DNA from: Mercurialis annua
Lineage: Eukaryota; Streptophyta; Magnoliopsida; Malpighiales; Euphorbiaceae
DNA length: 64,000 nt
Direction of reading: 5' to 3'
NCBI RefSeq assembly: GCF_937616625.2
Contig: NC_065570.1
Span: 1,498,001-1,562,000 of the forward strand
Positions 32,493 to 49,006 of this stretch are shown here, in pieces. Both the position numbers and the translations under genes were made by a program. Position 1 is the stretch's first letter. Every line of letters starts with the position of its first letter. The notes below the pieces were generated by a model. That model did not search any database. It was not told where the DNA came from and worked only from the letters and a program-made list of their open reading frames with translations.

Positions 32493-32513
32493 AGCAATTC
32501 ATTGTAGCAATTC
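32489..32513. repeat. Filler duplication at the LTR/CRK junction
   Basis: TTGTAGCAATTC occurs at 32489-32500 and again at 32502-32513. The second copy is CRK exon 1 (NSQNCYN on the minus strand). The first bridges the broken LTR to the exon. It looks like a templated filler made while the deleted LTR end was repaired. The 5-bp target duplication has been reduced to AT (32501-32502). Confidence 0.75.
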
Positions 32514-32584
32514 TGAGAATTAGCAAGAACAATTATGAATGTGACAATGTAAAAGACGAGCCAAAGGAAATTTATTGAAGCCAT

Positions 32585-33686
32585 TAAAATGTAAATGAAG
32601 ATTAAGATTAAGAATTAAACATACTAGGTCGCTATATATTTGATTGAGTATTAGTCAAACCTTAGGCGGCTTCTTCATATATTTTTATGGATGGAACAAT
32701 TAATACTATTAATTAGGATATTAATTGTCTCTAGATAGTAGATACAAGTTATTATCGTACAATATTTTATATTATCCATGTCTCAATCTAAATGACATAA
32801 TTGTATTTATTTTGATGTCCATTCTAATACACAACTTTCATTTATAAAATATTTTAAATTTATTTGTCTTTTTCGCCTAACAATCTAAAAAATCAAACCT
32901 TTTCCGCTTATATCAATTATAACAAGACTTTAAAATTTTATTGATGATTGTCCGATTTCAAGCATTTTATTTCAATTATAACAAAGTCTACTTTGTTCAT
33001 GTGACACCATTTAATGATTTTTTTGTTTGCTTTTAATTATTCAATTGAGGGAATTTAGCTTCAAATGGCCATCATTCAATTAATGTCACATGAACAAAAT
33101 TTACATTTTATTTATTAAATTAAAAAGATTGGATACAAAAATTAAACAAAATACTTCAGATAAAATAATTATTTATATATAAAATCACCATATTTTTTCT
33201 AAACTGTAATTCTATTATGAATTTTAGAGTTGTCAATTTCATTTACTATCTTTTATTTTTTTATTAGTTATATCAATGTTCGAAAATCCGGCAATTGGTA
33301 AGTGACGTGACAACTAGAAGATGACATGACACGACAAATTAGATATCACAATTAATTGATATAGTTGCAAAAACAATTATAATTGTCAATCAAAATAAAG
33401 ATTGTGATTTTCAAATGTTGATTGAATAAAAAAAATAGTGAGTAATATTGTCAAATTTTAAAATTCATAAAATATATAATATAGTGAAAATATAGTGATT
33501 TTACACGAAAATAACCCTTAACAAAATTAAAAAGTTTTATCATGGATGATAAACCCATAAAAAGCTTGCATTTTTTAATCGTTGTGCCTTTTTTATCATC
33601 TCAATATCTTATTGATAATTTTTTGTGACATGTGAATTATTTAATGTAATAAAAAACTATAAATATAAAAGGTTTATTATTTTATA
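32585..33686. other. 5' flank of CRK gene 1 and AT-rich spacer
   Basis: The promoter of CRK gene 1 should begin at 32585 and run rightward. Short inverted stretches ('atgtgacaccattta' near 33000 and 'aatgtcacatgaacaa' near 33083) suggest another degenerate hairpin element. I see no gene. Confidence 0.4.
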
Positions 33687-33897
33687 AAGGGTTAATGTCA
33701 AAAAAAATTACGAACTTTACACGTTTTTTCATTTTAATCACGCAGTTTAAATTTTCTCATTTTCATGCACGAACTACCACTTTTTTCCAAATTCATGCAC
33801 GGTGTTGAGGTGGCACTCATTCATTGGTGTAAAATGACCTCCACCTCAGCGAATTATACCAATGGAGTCGTGACACCTCAGCACCGTGCATGAATTT
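33687..33897. repeat. Part of a hairpin MITE
   Basis: The inner arms 'aaattcatgcacggtgttgagg' near 33790 and its inverted counterpart near 33870-33895 are clear. The outer right arm is missing and replaced by a LINE fragment that starts at about 33898. Confidence 0.45.
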
Positions 33898-34075
33898 GTA
33901 TGTTAGCAGAACAACTAATAATGTAGCTCACTGTTTAGCTAAGAAAGCTCTTCAAGGGTGTATCTCAATGAATTTCTGGAGGTGGTCTGTCCCTTCAGAT
34001 TTGAATCATATTGTAATGGCTGAAATTCCAGCTCAGTTTTGATTAATACAACTTCTATTTCTCAAAAGAAAATAA
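33898..34075 (+). pseudogene. LINE 3' fragment: end of RNase H domain
   Basis: The plus strand encodes VSRTTNNVAHCLAKKALQ and then a tryptophan-rich end (NFWRWSVPSDLNHIV...AQF) before TGA at about 34041. This matches the C-terminus of the RVT_3 RNase H found at the end of many plant LINE ORF2s (N-x-VAHxLAKxAL). A short 3' UTR follows. It is a severely 5'-truncated copy. Confidence 0.6.
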
Positions 34076-35220
34076 AAAATTAATCATGTTCTAAAAGAAA
34101 AAATTTAATCATGTTAGTCATTTCAATCTTCTAGTTTATAATGCTGAATTTCACTTAAGGTATATAATATTTAATAAGAAAATCATGTGCTTTGATTCTT
34201 TTGAATGACGAACGATTTTTATTTATTTAAATTCAGATTTATGTTAATCGTTTCACTTGATTAATGCTAATTTATAATTATGAAATTCTACTTAAATTAA
34301 GATGAGTGTGCTGCGGATTCATATAAACTTGGATTAAAAATAATTCATCAAATAATAGCTTCCGTCTTAATCACAGATTATTATGAAATGGTTCATTACA
34401 AAGATTTGATTAATCATTTTTAAAAGAATAAAGAATTAATTATGTGGAAATTGAATTGTAATAATTGAAACGCCCCCACCATAAGAAATGGTCGATGCAG
34501 CTCATACGTGACCTCTCCGTCAATAATTTTCTTTCTACTAAAGTATACATCTAATTAGGAAAGCCAAAATAAATATCCATCAATTTTAATATTTTTACCA
34601 AATATACAATGATGTTTATATTTTATCGGTTTGACCAATCATCTTTCAAATATTTGTCAAATATACACACTATTCATTTAGAGCTGACATGGCGTGAGAT
34701 TTTATATGCCATATAGGATGCATTTTGTACACGCAAATGAACAATAATGTGCCACATCAGCTTAACACAAGTCATAAATATATTTGATAAAGATAGAAAA
34801 AAGATGAACTGACAAAATTTAAATATCATAATAATTTTGGCAAAAGTACTAAAATTGTGGGAAGTTAAATCATTTTGCCAATACCTCTCGCTAGTTGAAT
34901 TATTGCTAGTTGAATTAACCATATCTAAGTAAAAACAAAAGAAATTACTCCTCGTTATTGAAAATAGTGACTACATAATGATTTCGTTTTTAAAATATTC
35001 AGAACAAATTAGTCTGAGACCTACACACCTATTATAATAAACATTTTTATTTTTCTTAATTGAAAATTCAACGATATAATCCTCTATTTTTATTTCTATT
35101 AACGATTTTGTTTCTCCGTTCATTTTTTGTGTTAATCAACTGAATCAAAGGACTAAAATAAAAAAAAATCAATTTAATAAACCATCAAACTAGTTATAGC
35201 TGAATACATAGTTTGACCCT
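34076..35220. repeat. Segmental copy of the 42.0-44.1 kb region, lacking its MITEs
   Basis: The text follows 41995-44110 in order, for example 'ttcaatcttctagtttataatgctgaattt' near 34120 against 42028, 'cccccaccataag' near 34472 against 42952, and 'attaggaaag' at 34553 against 43463. Two MITEs present in the other copy are absent here. The copy ends near a CRK exon relic, as the other one ends at CRK gene 3. Confidence 0.75.
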
Positions 35221-35590
35221 GAATTTGTACTCTTTTACCCATCTAATCCCTAAATTTAACGTCTCATCTATCGAACCTCTGAACTTGTTAAATAATCCGA
35301 TTTGACCCCTGAACTCTATAAATACGTAAACATTGAACCCCTCCGTATACAATTTCTTTTAAAATGTTTCAAGTGACAGATGGACACAATTTCTTCTCCC
35401 ATTAATACATATTACATCTAAAATAGTGTCGTTTTAGATAAAAAAAATGATGTCATTTTAGGCCAAAAACGGTGCTGATGTTATTATTGCAAAAATTTGA
35501 CACTTTATATATTTTTATGCCAAAATTTAAAGTTCGTGTTAAATATCAAAAACACGCGATAGTTCGTGATTTTTGGAGAATTTAAACCCC
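35221..35590. other. Degenerate hairpin-like repeat, no gene
   Basis: Text such as 'gtttgaccctgaatttgtac' and 'aaagttcgtgttaaat' resembles the arms of hairpin MITEs elsewhere in the window. I could not define its ends. Confidence 0.3.
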
Positions 35591-35710
35591 GAAACTACAT
35601 ATATCTGATTTAACTGAAAAATGTCCATGCATTGCATACTCCAGAGCCATATAACCGTTGCATATATATATGTACCGACTTTGAATTAAAATGCATCATT
35701 AGGATGAAAT
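35591..35710 (-). pseudogene. CRK exon 6 relic
   Basis: This matches the start of exon 6 and adjoining intron 5 of CRK gene 3 (45421-45537). The minus strand still reads [23 protein letters not shown] codons (PEYAM changed). The acceptor AG before GGYMA is lost (TGCAACGG for TGCAGTGG). It is what remains of a further minus-strand CRK copy at the end of the 34.1-kb segmental duplicate. Confidence 0.7.
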
Positions 35711-35947
35711 AAAAAATTTCCTTAATGGGAAATTTTTGGATAGAACGAATTTATATTTTCTCACAAACCAAATAAATCGCATGTCAGCAAATGAGAAGTT
35801 AGTGAAGATTAGGAGGTGAAAGATACAAATTTAACTCAAAATTGAAGTTTAGAAGATGAAAGATTGATACAATTAAATTATCAAATTAAAATAAAATTTT
35901 AATTTTTTTAAACCATGAAACTCGAAAAAATATATAATACAATTTTT

Positions 35948-36251
35948 GCCAAATGACTAAAAAGAGACCTTTCATAAGAATTTTATAAAGTCCCAACCTT
36001 TCAATTTTATCCAATTTGTCCAAAAACACATGATTTTATTTCAATTATGTCCAACTACACAATTTTGTTATGTGGCGCTGATATGTGACAATGCCACATC
36101 AACGTCACATAGGCGCCACATGAGCAAAATTATATAGTTGGACATTATTAAAATAAAATCATGTGTTTCATGACAAATTGGATAAAATTAAAAAATTTGG
36201 ACTTTTATGAAATTTGCATGATAGATTTTGGTCTTTTTTGGTCATTAGGCC
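35948..36251. repeat. Hairpin MITE
   Basis: Arms of roughly 130 bases are inverted copies: 'aattttatccaatttgtcc' near 36005 pairs with 'gacaaattggataaaatt' near 36172, and 'acacatgattttattt' with 'aaataaaatcatgtgt'. The centre carries 'gtggcgc' and 'gcgccac'. Confidence 0.65.
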
Positions 36252-36529
36252 TACAATTTTCAAAAATAAAAGTTGTCGGTTTTTACCAAATCTAATATAG
36301 TAATGAGTTCAAACAAACTTTAAAGACTAAGACTGAGTAGACTTGGGAGTATTTGGTTCTTAGTATTTATTTTCAGAGTAAATTATTAAGAGTCGTTTAC
36401 AAAAATACCTATTTTCAGCTAAATATTGGTAAACATATGCTTAAAGCTTTTCTATTGCAAAAGTATGTTTTTTGGTAAATTATTGGTAGATTATTGGTAG
36501 TTTGAAGTATTTTTACAAAACAAATTACA

Positions 36530-36740
36530 TCATGAATTAATGATTTTATCTAAATTGTGATTCTATAAAAAAAATTATTCATCTAGTCCTTTCAATTATT
36601 GATTTATATAGATATAGATTATTCATTTTAAAGATTTGATTAATCTTTTCAATAATAATAGTAATATTGAAGTTTGTAGAAATTGGATAGTATGAAATCG
36701 TCAACGCAACTCAAACATGACCTACATATTAGAATTATTT
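36530..36740. repeat. Partial copy of the CRK flank repeat
   Basis: 'aaagatttgattaatcttttc' and 'gaagtttgtagaaattgg' followed by 'aaatcgtcaacgcaactca' match 42880-43030 and 55320-55435. This is one of four copies of this flank in the window. Confidence 0.55.
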
Positions 36741-36773
36741 TGTTATAAGAAGAAGAGGCAAAGCCTAAAAAAT

Positions 36774-37070
36774 TTAGAAACTAACGTTTCTATTAAACAA
36801 ATTGCCATAGAGATCATGCAAAATCCAATGCATAAGACTCGGGGGCGGGTTCTCATGATACATACTACCATTAATATAGTCGTCACTAATCGAAGCCAAG
36901 TGATCCGCCACAAGCTTTGCTTCTCTGTAAATGTGACACAACTTAACCTCCCAATTTCTGTATATCAAACTGCGAATGGCATTAACAATATTTGAAAGAT
37001 GTGCAGCATCGCCCCTGCTCGAAATCTTACTAATTGTCGCTTTGCTATCAACCTTAACACAGGTTATGCA
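36774..37070 (-). pseudogene. LINE ORF2 fragment: RNase H C-terminus
   Basis: The minus strand reads ISSRGDAAHLSNIVNAIRSL then NWEVKLCHIYREAKLVADHL and ends near 36774. The 'VKLCHIYREAxxxADxLA' pattern is typical for the RNase H-like end of plant LINE ORF2. It is disrupted upstream. Confidence 0.65.
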
Positions 37071-37186
37071 TCAGCATTGGATTCTAGGATATGCATCAAT
37101 ATTGGATTCTTTGCTTCTAGCAGTATCTGCATTAAGTTTTATTCAGATGCAAGCTTCCTCTCTAAAACACAGCAAGCAGCGTGTGT

Positions 37187-37390
37187 TGCTGATGTGGAAT
37201 GACAACAAGGAAGTAAAGAGCATGTGGTTCATGAGTTTGTTGTGATTCTGTTATTAAAATTACAGCTGTCATTATTTTCAGCCAATAGATTTCTTTTGTA
37301 ACTGCCATCCTTGTGCTATAAAAGGCATGGCTTGTATCTTTTTCTTCCTAATGAGAAATTCTCCATTTTCTAATGTCTAATAGAGCTTTC
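37187..37390 (+). other. Promoter-like island, possibly a small solo LTR
   Basis: It starts TGTTGCTG, contains CTATAAAAGGCATGG (TATA-like, near 37317) and a TC-rich end before 'tctaa'. It interrupts the LINE fragments on either side. No target duplication was found and no partner LTR is seen, so the call is weak. Confidence 0.25.
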
Positions 37391-37419
37391 TTTCGTATTA
37401 AACCTCAAGGATGATCTTC

Positions 37420-37680
37420 TTGCGGCTTTGCAATCAAGACCCAAGAGCATACCTCGACATTTCCATCCCACCGGAACATCTCTTCTCTCCGACTAATGCC
37501 ATGAAGCTGCCTGTTAGAAAGAGCCAATTGGATTCAGTCCGCCCGGCGATAAATATCTTCAATCACTTGGCTAATAGCCATCTTCTTATTCCCAATCACA
37601 CTGGTATTTCTCCATGGCCAGATCCTCCAAATCGTTACTCCAAAAAGACATATTCAAGAGTTGTAATGTAAATGTAAAAT
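37420..37680 (-). pseudogene. LINE ORF2 fragment upstream of the RNase H piece
   Basis: On the minus strand FGVTIWRIWPWRNTSVIGNK followed by KMAISQVIEDIYRRAD resembles the linker between the zinc-binding region and the RNase H of plant LINEs (W-x-IW-x-WRN, then I-x-QV-x-DI-x-x-RA). It probably belongs to the same broken element as 36774-37070. Confidence 0.55.
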
Positions 37681-37689
37681 ATTTGATGT

Positions 37690-38639
37690 ATATCAATAAT
37701 TATCACTATTTTCTTAAATAGAAATTTAATTTGTTTATGATAGTTTAATTGTCATAACAAATTTTAATTGATTCGAGTATTACTGTATTAGTATAGTATT
37801 TTTTTTTTCAAACGATAGAAATTCATTAAGAAGATTCAAGTACAAAATTCAATCTCATTAAAGAAAGATCATTAATAATGAATAATATTGAACATCAAAT
37901 ATCCAGTGTTATTAATATTTATAGTTTTAATTATATTATTACACAGTGAATAAAAATATTAAGGCCAAACGTTGTAAAAAGACCAAACATTTTACAAAAG
38001 TTTCACAAAAATCTTGACCTTTGAATTTTGTCGATTTTGGCCAAAAACGGATTATTTGGTTTCAATTGTGGCCAACTCTCAATTTGATTTCAATTTTACC
38101 TACGTGACATGCCACATATATGCCATCATGGCAAACCCTAGGTAAAATGTGAATTTAAGTTCTTAGAATTTTTTTAAAAAGATATTTACACCCTCAAACT
38201 TTAAATTGTTTCAACCTTAATTTTTTAAAATATTTAAAAATATTAAATTAAAATTAAAACCCGTTCCTCTACTTTGACATGAATCCATGTCGTGTTCATC
38301 ACGAAAAAGACGAATGGATTTCAATTATTTCAATTTAAAAAAATTAAAAAATTAATTTCACATTTAAAATATTAATTCGTCCAAAAATTAAAACACCAAA
38401 AATACCCCTAAAACTAATTAAATTAAATTAAAAAAAATTGTACTAACCCAACCCAAACCACCCAATCCGACCACCCGCCCGCCTAGTCGCCGTCCGCCCA
38501 CGACCGGTTTCCGGTCGTCTTCCCCATGTACAGATCCATGCCGGATCTGTTCAGATCCGGCTGGACCTGTTCTCCATGGAGAACAAATCCATTCACAATT
38601 TTGTTCAAAAACAAATTCCCAAAATCTATTCACAATTTA
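37690..38639. other. AT-rich spacer with half of a hairpin MITE
   Basis: 37970-38160 resembles one arm of the 35948-36251 element ('tgaattttgtcgattttggcc', 'gtttcaattgtggccaactc', 'gacatgccac'), but no opposite arm is present. The rest is AT-rich; 38440-38600 is a more GC-rich patch without a convincing gene. Confidence 0.4.
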
Positions 38640-38836
38640 CTTTGACCAAGCGATGAACACTCTTGCAAATAGATCTTGGCTTTGGACTGAGTCTCGGCGC
38701 TCTTGAGAAATATAATTCAACGAATGCCTTTTATTTTTTAGAGCAAAAAGAGAGTGTGCAAGAAAATGGGTCAAACATTGGAAAATTCCTAGTCACGAAC
38801 TTGCAAAAATAATCATTTTCTCAGCAAGAAAAATTA
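38640..38836 (+). promoter_or_regulatory. Proximal promoter of CRK gene 2 with W-boxes
   Basis: TTGACC (W-box) occurs at 38642-38647 and in reverse at 38769-38774. The stretch is conserved in CRK gene 3 (47752-47985, inverted), including 'ggctttggactgagtctc' and 'gggtcaaacattggaaaatt'. W-boxes bind WRKY factors and are common upstream of defence-induced CRKs; a role here is inference from motif and conservation between the duplicates. Confidence 0.5.
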
Positions 38837-41667
<2,831 letters not shown>

Positions 41668-42082
41668 AATCCTCGCAATCTCGAGCTGTAATGCAGCCAT
41701 TATTAAGAAATGAGGTTAATCACAGAGTAATTAATTGTCATTCTATGCTGAGGTTGGTCCAATTCTATCATTTGTGTGATAAAAACACAAGTATGTAGTA
41801 ATATACTTTTCAGATTTGAAATTCAATTTAGTAAAACTCGTTGGTGTTTGTCCCACGCAATAAAACTCTGAGTTTGAACAAACTTTAAAGACTTTGACTT
41901 GGGAGTCTTTGGCGATTAGTATTTGTTTGATGGTTAATCTTGGCTTTTTTGGGACTATTAATTAATCTCATTATCTAAACAAAACTTGAGTTTACTTGAA
42001 GTTGAAAAAATTAATCATGTTAACAATTTCAATCTTCTAATTTATAATGCTGAATTTCAATCACTGTACATAATAGTATTTA
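41668..42082. other. 3' flank of CRK gene 2
   Basis: The first 180 bases match, inverted, the 3' flank of CRK gene 3 (about 44800-44935), for example 'gaggttggtccaattct' against 'gaggttggtcctattct'. This flank therefore belongs to the inverted duplication. No gene is seen. Confidence 0.55.
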
Positions 42083-42587
42083 GGTCTAATCACTCAAAAA
42101 CCCCTTACCTTTAAACTGTTTTTCAATTCCATCCTGACGTTGAAAATTTGTCAATTTTACCCACTTTTAAATTTTCCGTTTTCAATTGTACCCCAATATT
42201 TTAATTTTTGTTAATTTTTTTACTTAAATGATGAAATCATTCAATTAATTAAGTTTAAACATGAAATTAAATTCTTTTTTATTCAAAAAAAGTACAAATA
42301 AGTCCTTTATTTTTAAAAACTAACTAAAAACCATAATCAAATTAACACTAATTTATATTCTTAATTAATTTAACTAAATTTAAATAAATTTTAAAAATAT
42401 ACAATTAATATATGCGAGACATGGAGAATGTTTTAAATAAATTTTCAAACGCAAAAGACGTTAATTTAATTTTTCAGGGTACAATTGAAACACAAAAATG
42501 CAAAATAGGGTAAAATTGACAAATTTTCAACGTCAGGGTATGATTGAAAATGGACTAAAAGGTCGGGGTTTTTTAAGACATTAGGCC
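42083..42587. mobile_element. MULE-type MITE, 505 bp, with 9-bp target duplication
   Basis: The ends read GGTCTAATCACTCAAAAA and, inverted, GGCCTAATGTCTTAAAAA. Both sides carry TAGTATTTA (42074-42082 and 42588-42596). The paralogous segment near 34160 shows the site without the element. The long arms include 'caattttacccac' and 'caacgt' motifs in inverted order. Confidence 0.85.
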
Positions 42588-43056
42588 TAGTATTTAATAA
42601 CCAAATCATGTGCTTTGATTCTTTTGAATGTTTAACTGTGATATACATATGGTATTTATGCCAGAATGTAGTCAATAACGAACAGTTTTTATTTTTTTAT
42701 TTAAATTCAAATTTATAATAATCATTTCATTTGACTAATGCTAGTTTAAATTATGAAATACTGCGCAAAGATGAGTGTGGATTCATATAAACTAGGATTA
42801 GGAAAAAAATCATTAAATACTAGTAATAGCTTCCGTCTTAATCACATAATTGTATTAAAATATTTATGAAATGATTCATTGCAAAGATTAAATTAAAATT
42901 TCAAAAAGAATAAAGAAGTTTGTGGAAATTTAATTGTAATAAATGAAACGTCCCCACCATAAGAATTGACAGAAGAAACTCCGTGTTGGCTCCAAAAATA
43001 AAGCCGCTGAAATGGTCAATGCAGCTCATTCGTGACCTCTCCGTCAATAATTTTAT

Positions 43057-43406
43057 GAAGAAAGGGTCAACGCGCTTCCTAAACTTGTGTCACGTGTCTA
43101 ATCCAATTTATATTTTTTGGAGCAAATAACCCTCAAACTCTTCATTTTCGGGTCAACTAATCCCATAATGGTATTTTTAAAATGCGTAAAATATAAATCG
43201 GAGCTGAGAGATGCAATAAAATAATTAGATACTTCCCTAATTATTGCGATAAAATTATCATAAACCTGTTTTTAAAAATAAAAATATAAATTATGGGGCT
43301 ATTTGACCCAAAAATGAAGAGTTTTGGGGTTAATTGCTCAAAAAAGTATAAATTGGACTAGATGATCCCGTGTCACAAGTTCTGGGGGCGTGTTGACCCT
43401 TTGTTC
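43057..43406. mobile_element. Hairpin MITE, 350 bp, with target duplication
   Basis: Termini GAAGAAAGGGTCAAC and GAACAAAGGGTCAAC (inverted) are flanked by ATAATTTTAT on both sides (43047-43056 and 43407-43416). The paralogous segment at about 34520-34540 is uninterrupted. The arms are about 110 bases, with 'ctcttcatttt' and 'aaaatgaagag' inside. Confidence 0.8.
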
Positions 43407-43416
43407 ATAATTTTAT

Positions 43417-44935
43417 CTCTACTAAGGTATAGTACTTCCATAAAAAAAAACTGCTACATATAATTAGGAAAGAAGAAATGAATTTATTTACCTTTTATTT
43501 TAATATTTTACCAAATATATAATAATGTTTAAATTTTATCAGTTTGATTAATCATTTTTCAAATTTTAGCTAAATATATTCACGATTCATTAAAAATTGA
43601 AAATAGCGTGAGATTTTGTTATATGTCATTTAGAATAAATTTTGTATCATAGATGAACAATAATATGTCAGATCAGTTCAAAATAAGTCATGAGTATATT
43701 TGATTAAGATAGAAAAAAAAAATTAATCAAACTGATAAAATTTAAATATCGTAGTAAATTTGGTAAAATTAAATAAAATTATGAGAAAATAAATTTATTT
43801 TGCCAATAGCTTTTCCTAGTTGGATTAGCCATATTTGAGTAAAAACAAAAGAAATTACTCTTTGTTATTAAATATACAGTGGCTATGTAATGATTCATTC
43901 TTAAAATATTTATAGCAAATTATTATTATGGGATTTTCACATTTATTATAATTAGTATTTTTATTTCTCTTTATTAAAAATTCAATGATTTAGTTTTTTA
44001 TTTTTATTTTTATTAACATTTTAGTTGTTCCGTCCATTTTTAGTATTAGTCAACTGAGTTAAAGGAATAAATTAAAAAATCCCACTTTAATTAACCATCG
44101 AACTCATTATTGTATAATGTGAACCATCACCAAATAATAATAATATGCCACTCTTATCTAATTTACAATAAAAGAATTTTATTTCTTCCTTTTTAATATA
44201 ATTGTCCATTTTTTCTTTTTATTTTTTGTCCCGAATGTTTGCCAATTTCTAATAAATGGCAATTTTGAAATTAATCTTTCAATATTACCCTTATTTCAAG
44301 TCTATAATTTATTTCCGTTATTATAAGAAAGTGAATCAGTCTTGGTATTGAATATCAATTACGATTAAATTTTTTAATTTTCACAATTATGTTGAATTTG
44401 AAAGTTTTTCTTGCAATTTTATCTAAAATTTTGAATTTTCCTTTGGAATTCAAACTTTTATATTTTTTATCAATTACGATCAAATTTTAAATATTGTTTA
44501 ACTTATGAAAAGAGTTACTATAGGAGTTTAGTGCATTGATAGAAAAAAGCAAAGATTTGAAGTTAAAAAATGAAATTCAACTTTTCCAATCTAATTAAAA
44601 AAACACCTATTAAATTGGACATAATTATAAAATTTAAAAAATATGATAGTAACTGATAAAAAAAATATAAAGTTTTAAATTTAAAAAATAATCAGGCCAA
44701 CTAATTATGTTTTTTAAACATTGTGAAAATAGTAAAGTGAATAATTTTTTTTAGAACAGAGGGTATAATTTATATTTACTCCCAAAATAAATACTAACGA
44801 AAACTAACGGCTTTTACTAAATTGAAATTCAAATCTGAACAGTATAATACATATTGTGTTTTTCATCACACATAAAAGAATAGGACCAACCTCGGTAGAG
44901 AATGATAATTAATTATATATTCTAAAATAATCATG
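43417..44935. other. AT-rich spacer between the convergent CRK genes 2 and 3
   Basis: 43430-44110 is paralogous to 34545-35220. 44150-44790 is AT-rich, with inverted stretches such as 'caattacgatcaaattttaaat' near 44470 that suggest a further degenerate hairpin. 44800-44935 is the 3' flank of CRK gene 3. No gene is seen. Confidence 0.45.
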
Positions 44936-47751
<2,816 letters not shown>

Positions 47752-47985
47752 TATGTTTTCTTGCTAAGAAATTAATTGTTTTATGGTGTCTTACAAGTTT
47801 GGGACTAGGAATTTTCCAATGTTTGACCCATTTTTCTTGCACACGCTCTCCTTTTGTTCTAAAAAAATTGAAGGCCTTCATTAAATTCAAACTTTTATAC
47901 ATTTGCTTAAAGAAATTTCTCAAGAGCGCTGAGACTCAGTCCAAAGCCAAAATGTATTGCAAGAGTTTGGTCCCCGTCCGGAGTG
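47752..47985 (-). promoter_or_regulatory. Proximal promoter of CRK gene 3, conserved with gene 2
   Basis: This is the inverted counterpart of 38640-38836. It keeps one W-box (TTGACC, 47823-47828 on the plus strand), 'ggctttggactgagtct' (complement) and the region around the start codon. The promoter was duplicated with the gene. Confidence 0.5.
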
Positions 47986-48380
47986 TTCATCGGTCAGTTC
48001 AGTTCGATAGTGAAAGAATATTAAAAATGTTTGATTTTTTTTAAAAAAAAAGATTAGTACCAAACAAACGTAAAAAAAAGTAGTTTTGTTTTGTTCAATA
48101 TGATTAGGTTTTTGATTTAACCAAATAAAATAATATTTATCCTTTTAAAATTCTAATGATTAAAAATAAAAATTCCATGGATGTTAAATTTATGAATCAA
48201 AATAAATTGATTGTTAGACTATAATCCGTTCTTTCGGAAAAATTGATTGTTTTATGGAGTTTTACAAGTTCGAAACTTAGTCGTTTAAAATTTGAAATTA
48301 GAATTTTGCCTCCCACAAGAAACCTATTTGGCTCAAATCCTCGAGTTTGATAGAATCGGCAAATTATTTCTCGTTTTTAA
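47986..48380. other. AT-rich intergenic stretch
   Basis: No gene, repeat pair or regulatory site could be supported here. Confidence 0.4.
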
Positions 48381-48813
48381 GAGCATCTCCAATGCACTCT
48401 CTAAATATATCAAACTCTCTAATTTAGAGAGTTTTATGCAAAATTTGAAGTCCAATGGACTCTCCATAATTTAAATTTAAAGAAGAGAGTGAGTTTGACT
48501 CTCCACATGTAGAGAGTCAAATTCACTCTCTACTTCTTATCTTTTTAATAAAATTTCAAATTCAAAATATATGTACTATCTTTTTGTTTTTAAAAATATG
48601 TGTTTTGATTTTATTTTAATATAAAAAATTATAGAAATAAAAATTATAATAAAAAAGTAAATATAATAATTAAATAAATTAATATTTATTGAATAAAACT
48701 TTATATTTAGAGAGTCTATTAAAGTAAAATTAAAAAATGTGCTCTTTATATGCAAGATGCTCTCTATTTTATAAAATATGCTCTCTAAAATAGAGAGTAC
48801 CATTGGAGATGCT
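48381..48813. mobile_element. Tourist/Harbinger-like MITE
   Basis: The ends GAGCATCTCCAATG and (inverted) TAGCATCTCCAATG are followed by ACTCTCT on both sides. 'gcatctccaatg...ctctc' ends are widespread in plant genomes as short PIF/Harbinger-type elements. A trinucleotide duplication (TAA on the left, TAG on the right) is at best imperfect. The interior is AT-rich without a gene. Confidence 0.65.
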
Positions 48814-48992
48814 AGCATGGTTTTACCCTTCATTTTTTTGTAACTGATTTTGTATTTTTGGTCAAATTAATTTATTTTTTTCAAATTTAATTTGAAACTA
48901 ATAGGGTGTCTACGGTCTACCTAATTGAAATGTTCGACAGCACTTTTGATTTTTTGAATTTGAATACGGTATCCAATATTAAAGTATCATAA

Positions 48993-49004
48993 CATAACAA
49001 ACTA
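48993..49004 (+). repeat. Target duplication of LINE C, left copy
   Basis: CATAACAAACTA here recurs at 54630-54641, directly after the A tail of LINE C. Confidence 0.85.
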
Positions 49005-49006
49005 GA

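Noticed and set aside
38418..38633. Glycine- and arginine-rich small protein on the minus strand
   Set aside because: It comes from a GC-rich patch with no start context, no family match that I know and no support from the duplicate.
42466..42675. Small gene on the minus strand
   Set aside because: The frame lies across the end of a MITE and its flank. The similar frame at 54588-54794 is the same MITE in the other copy.
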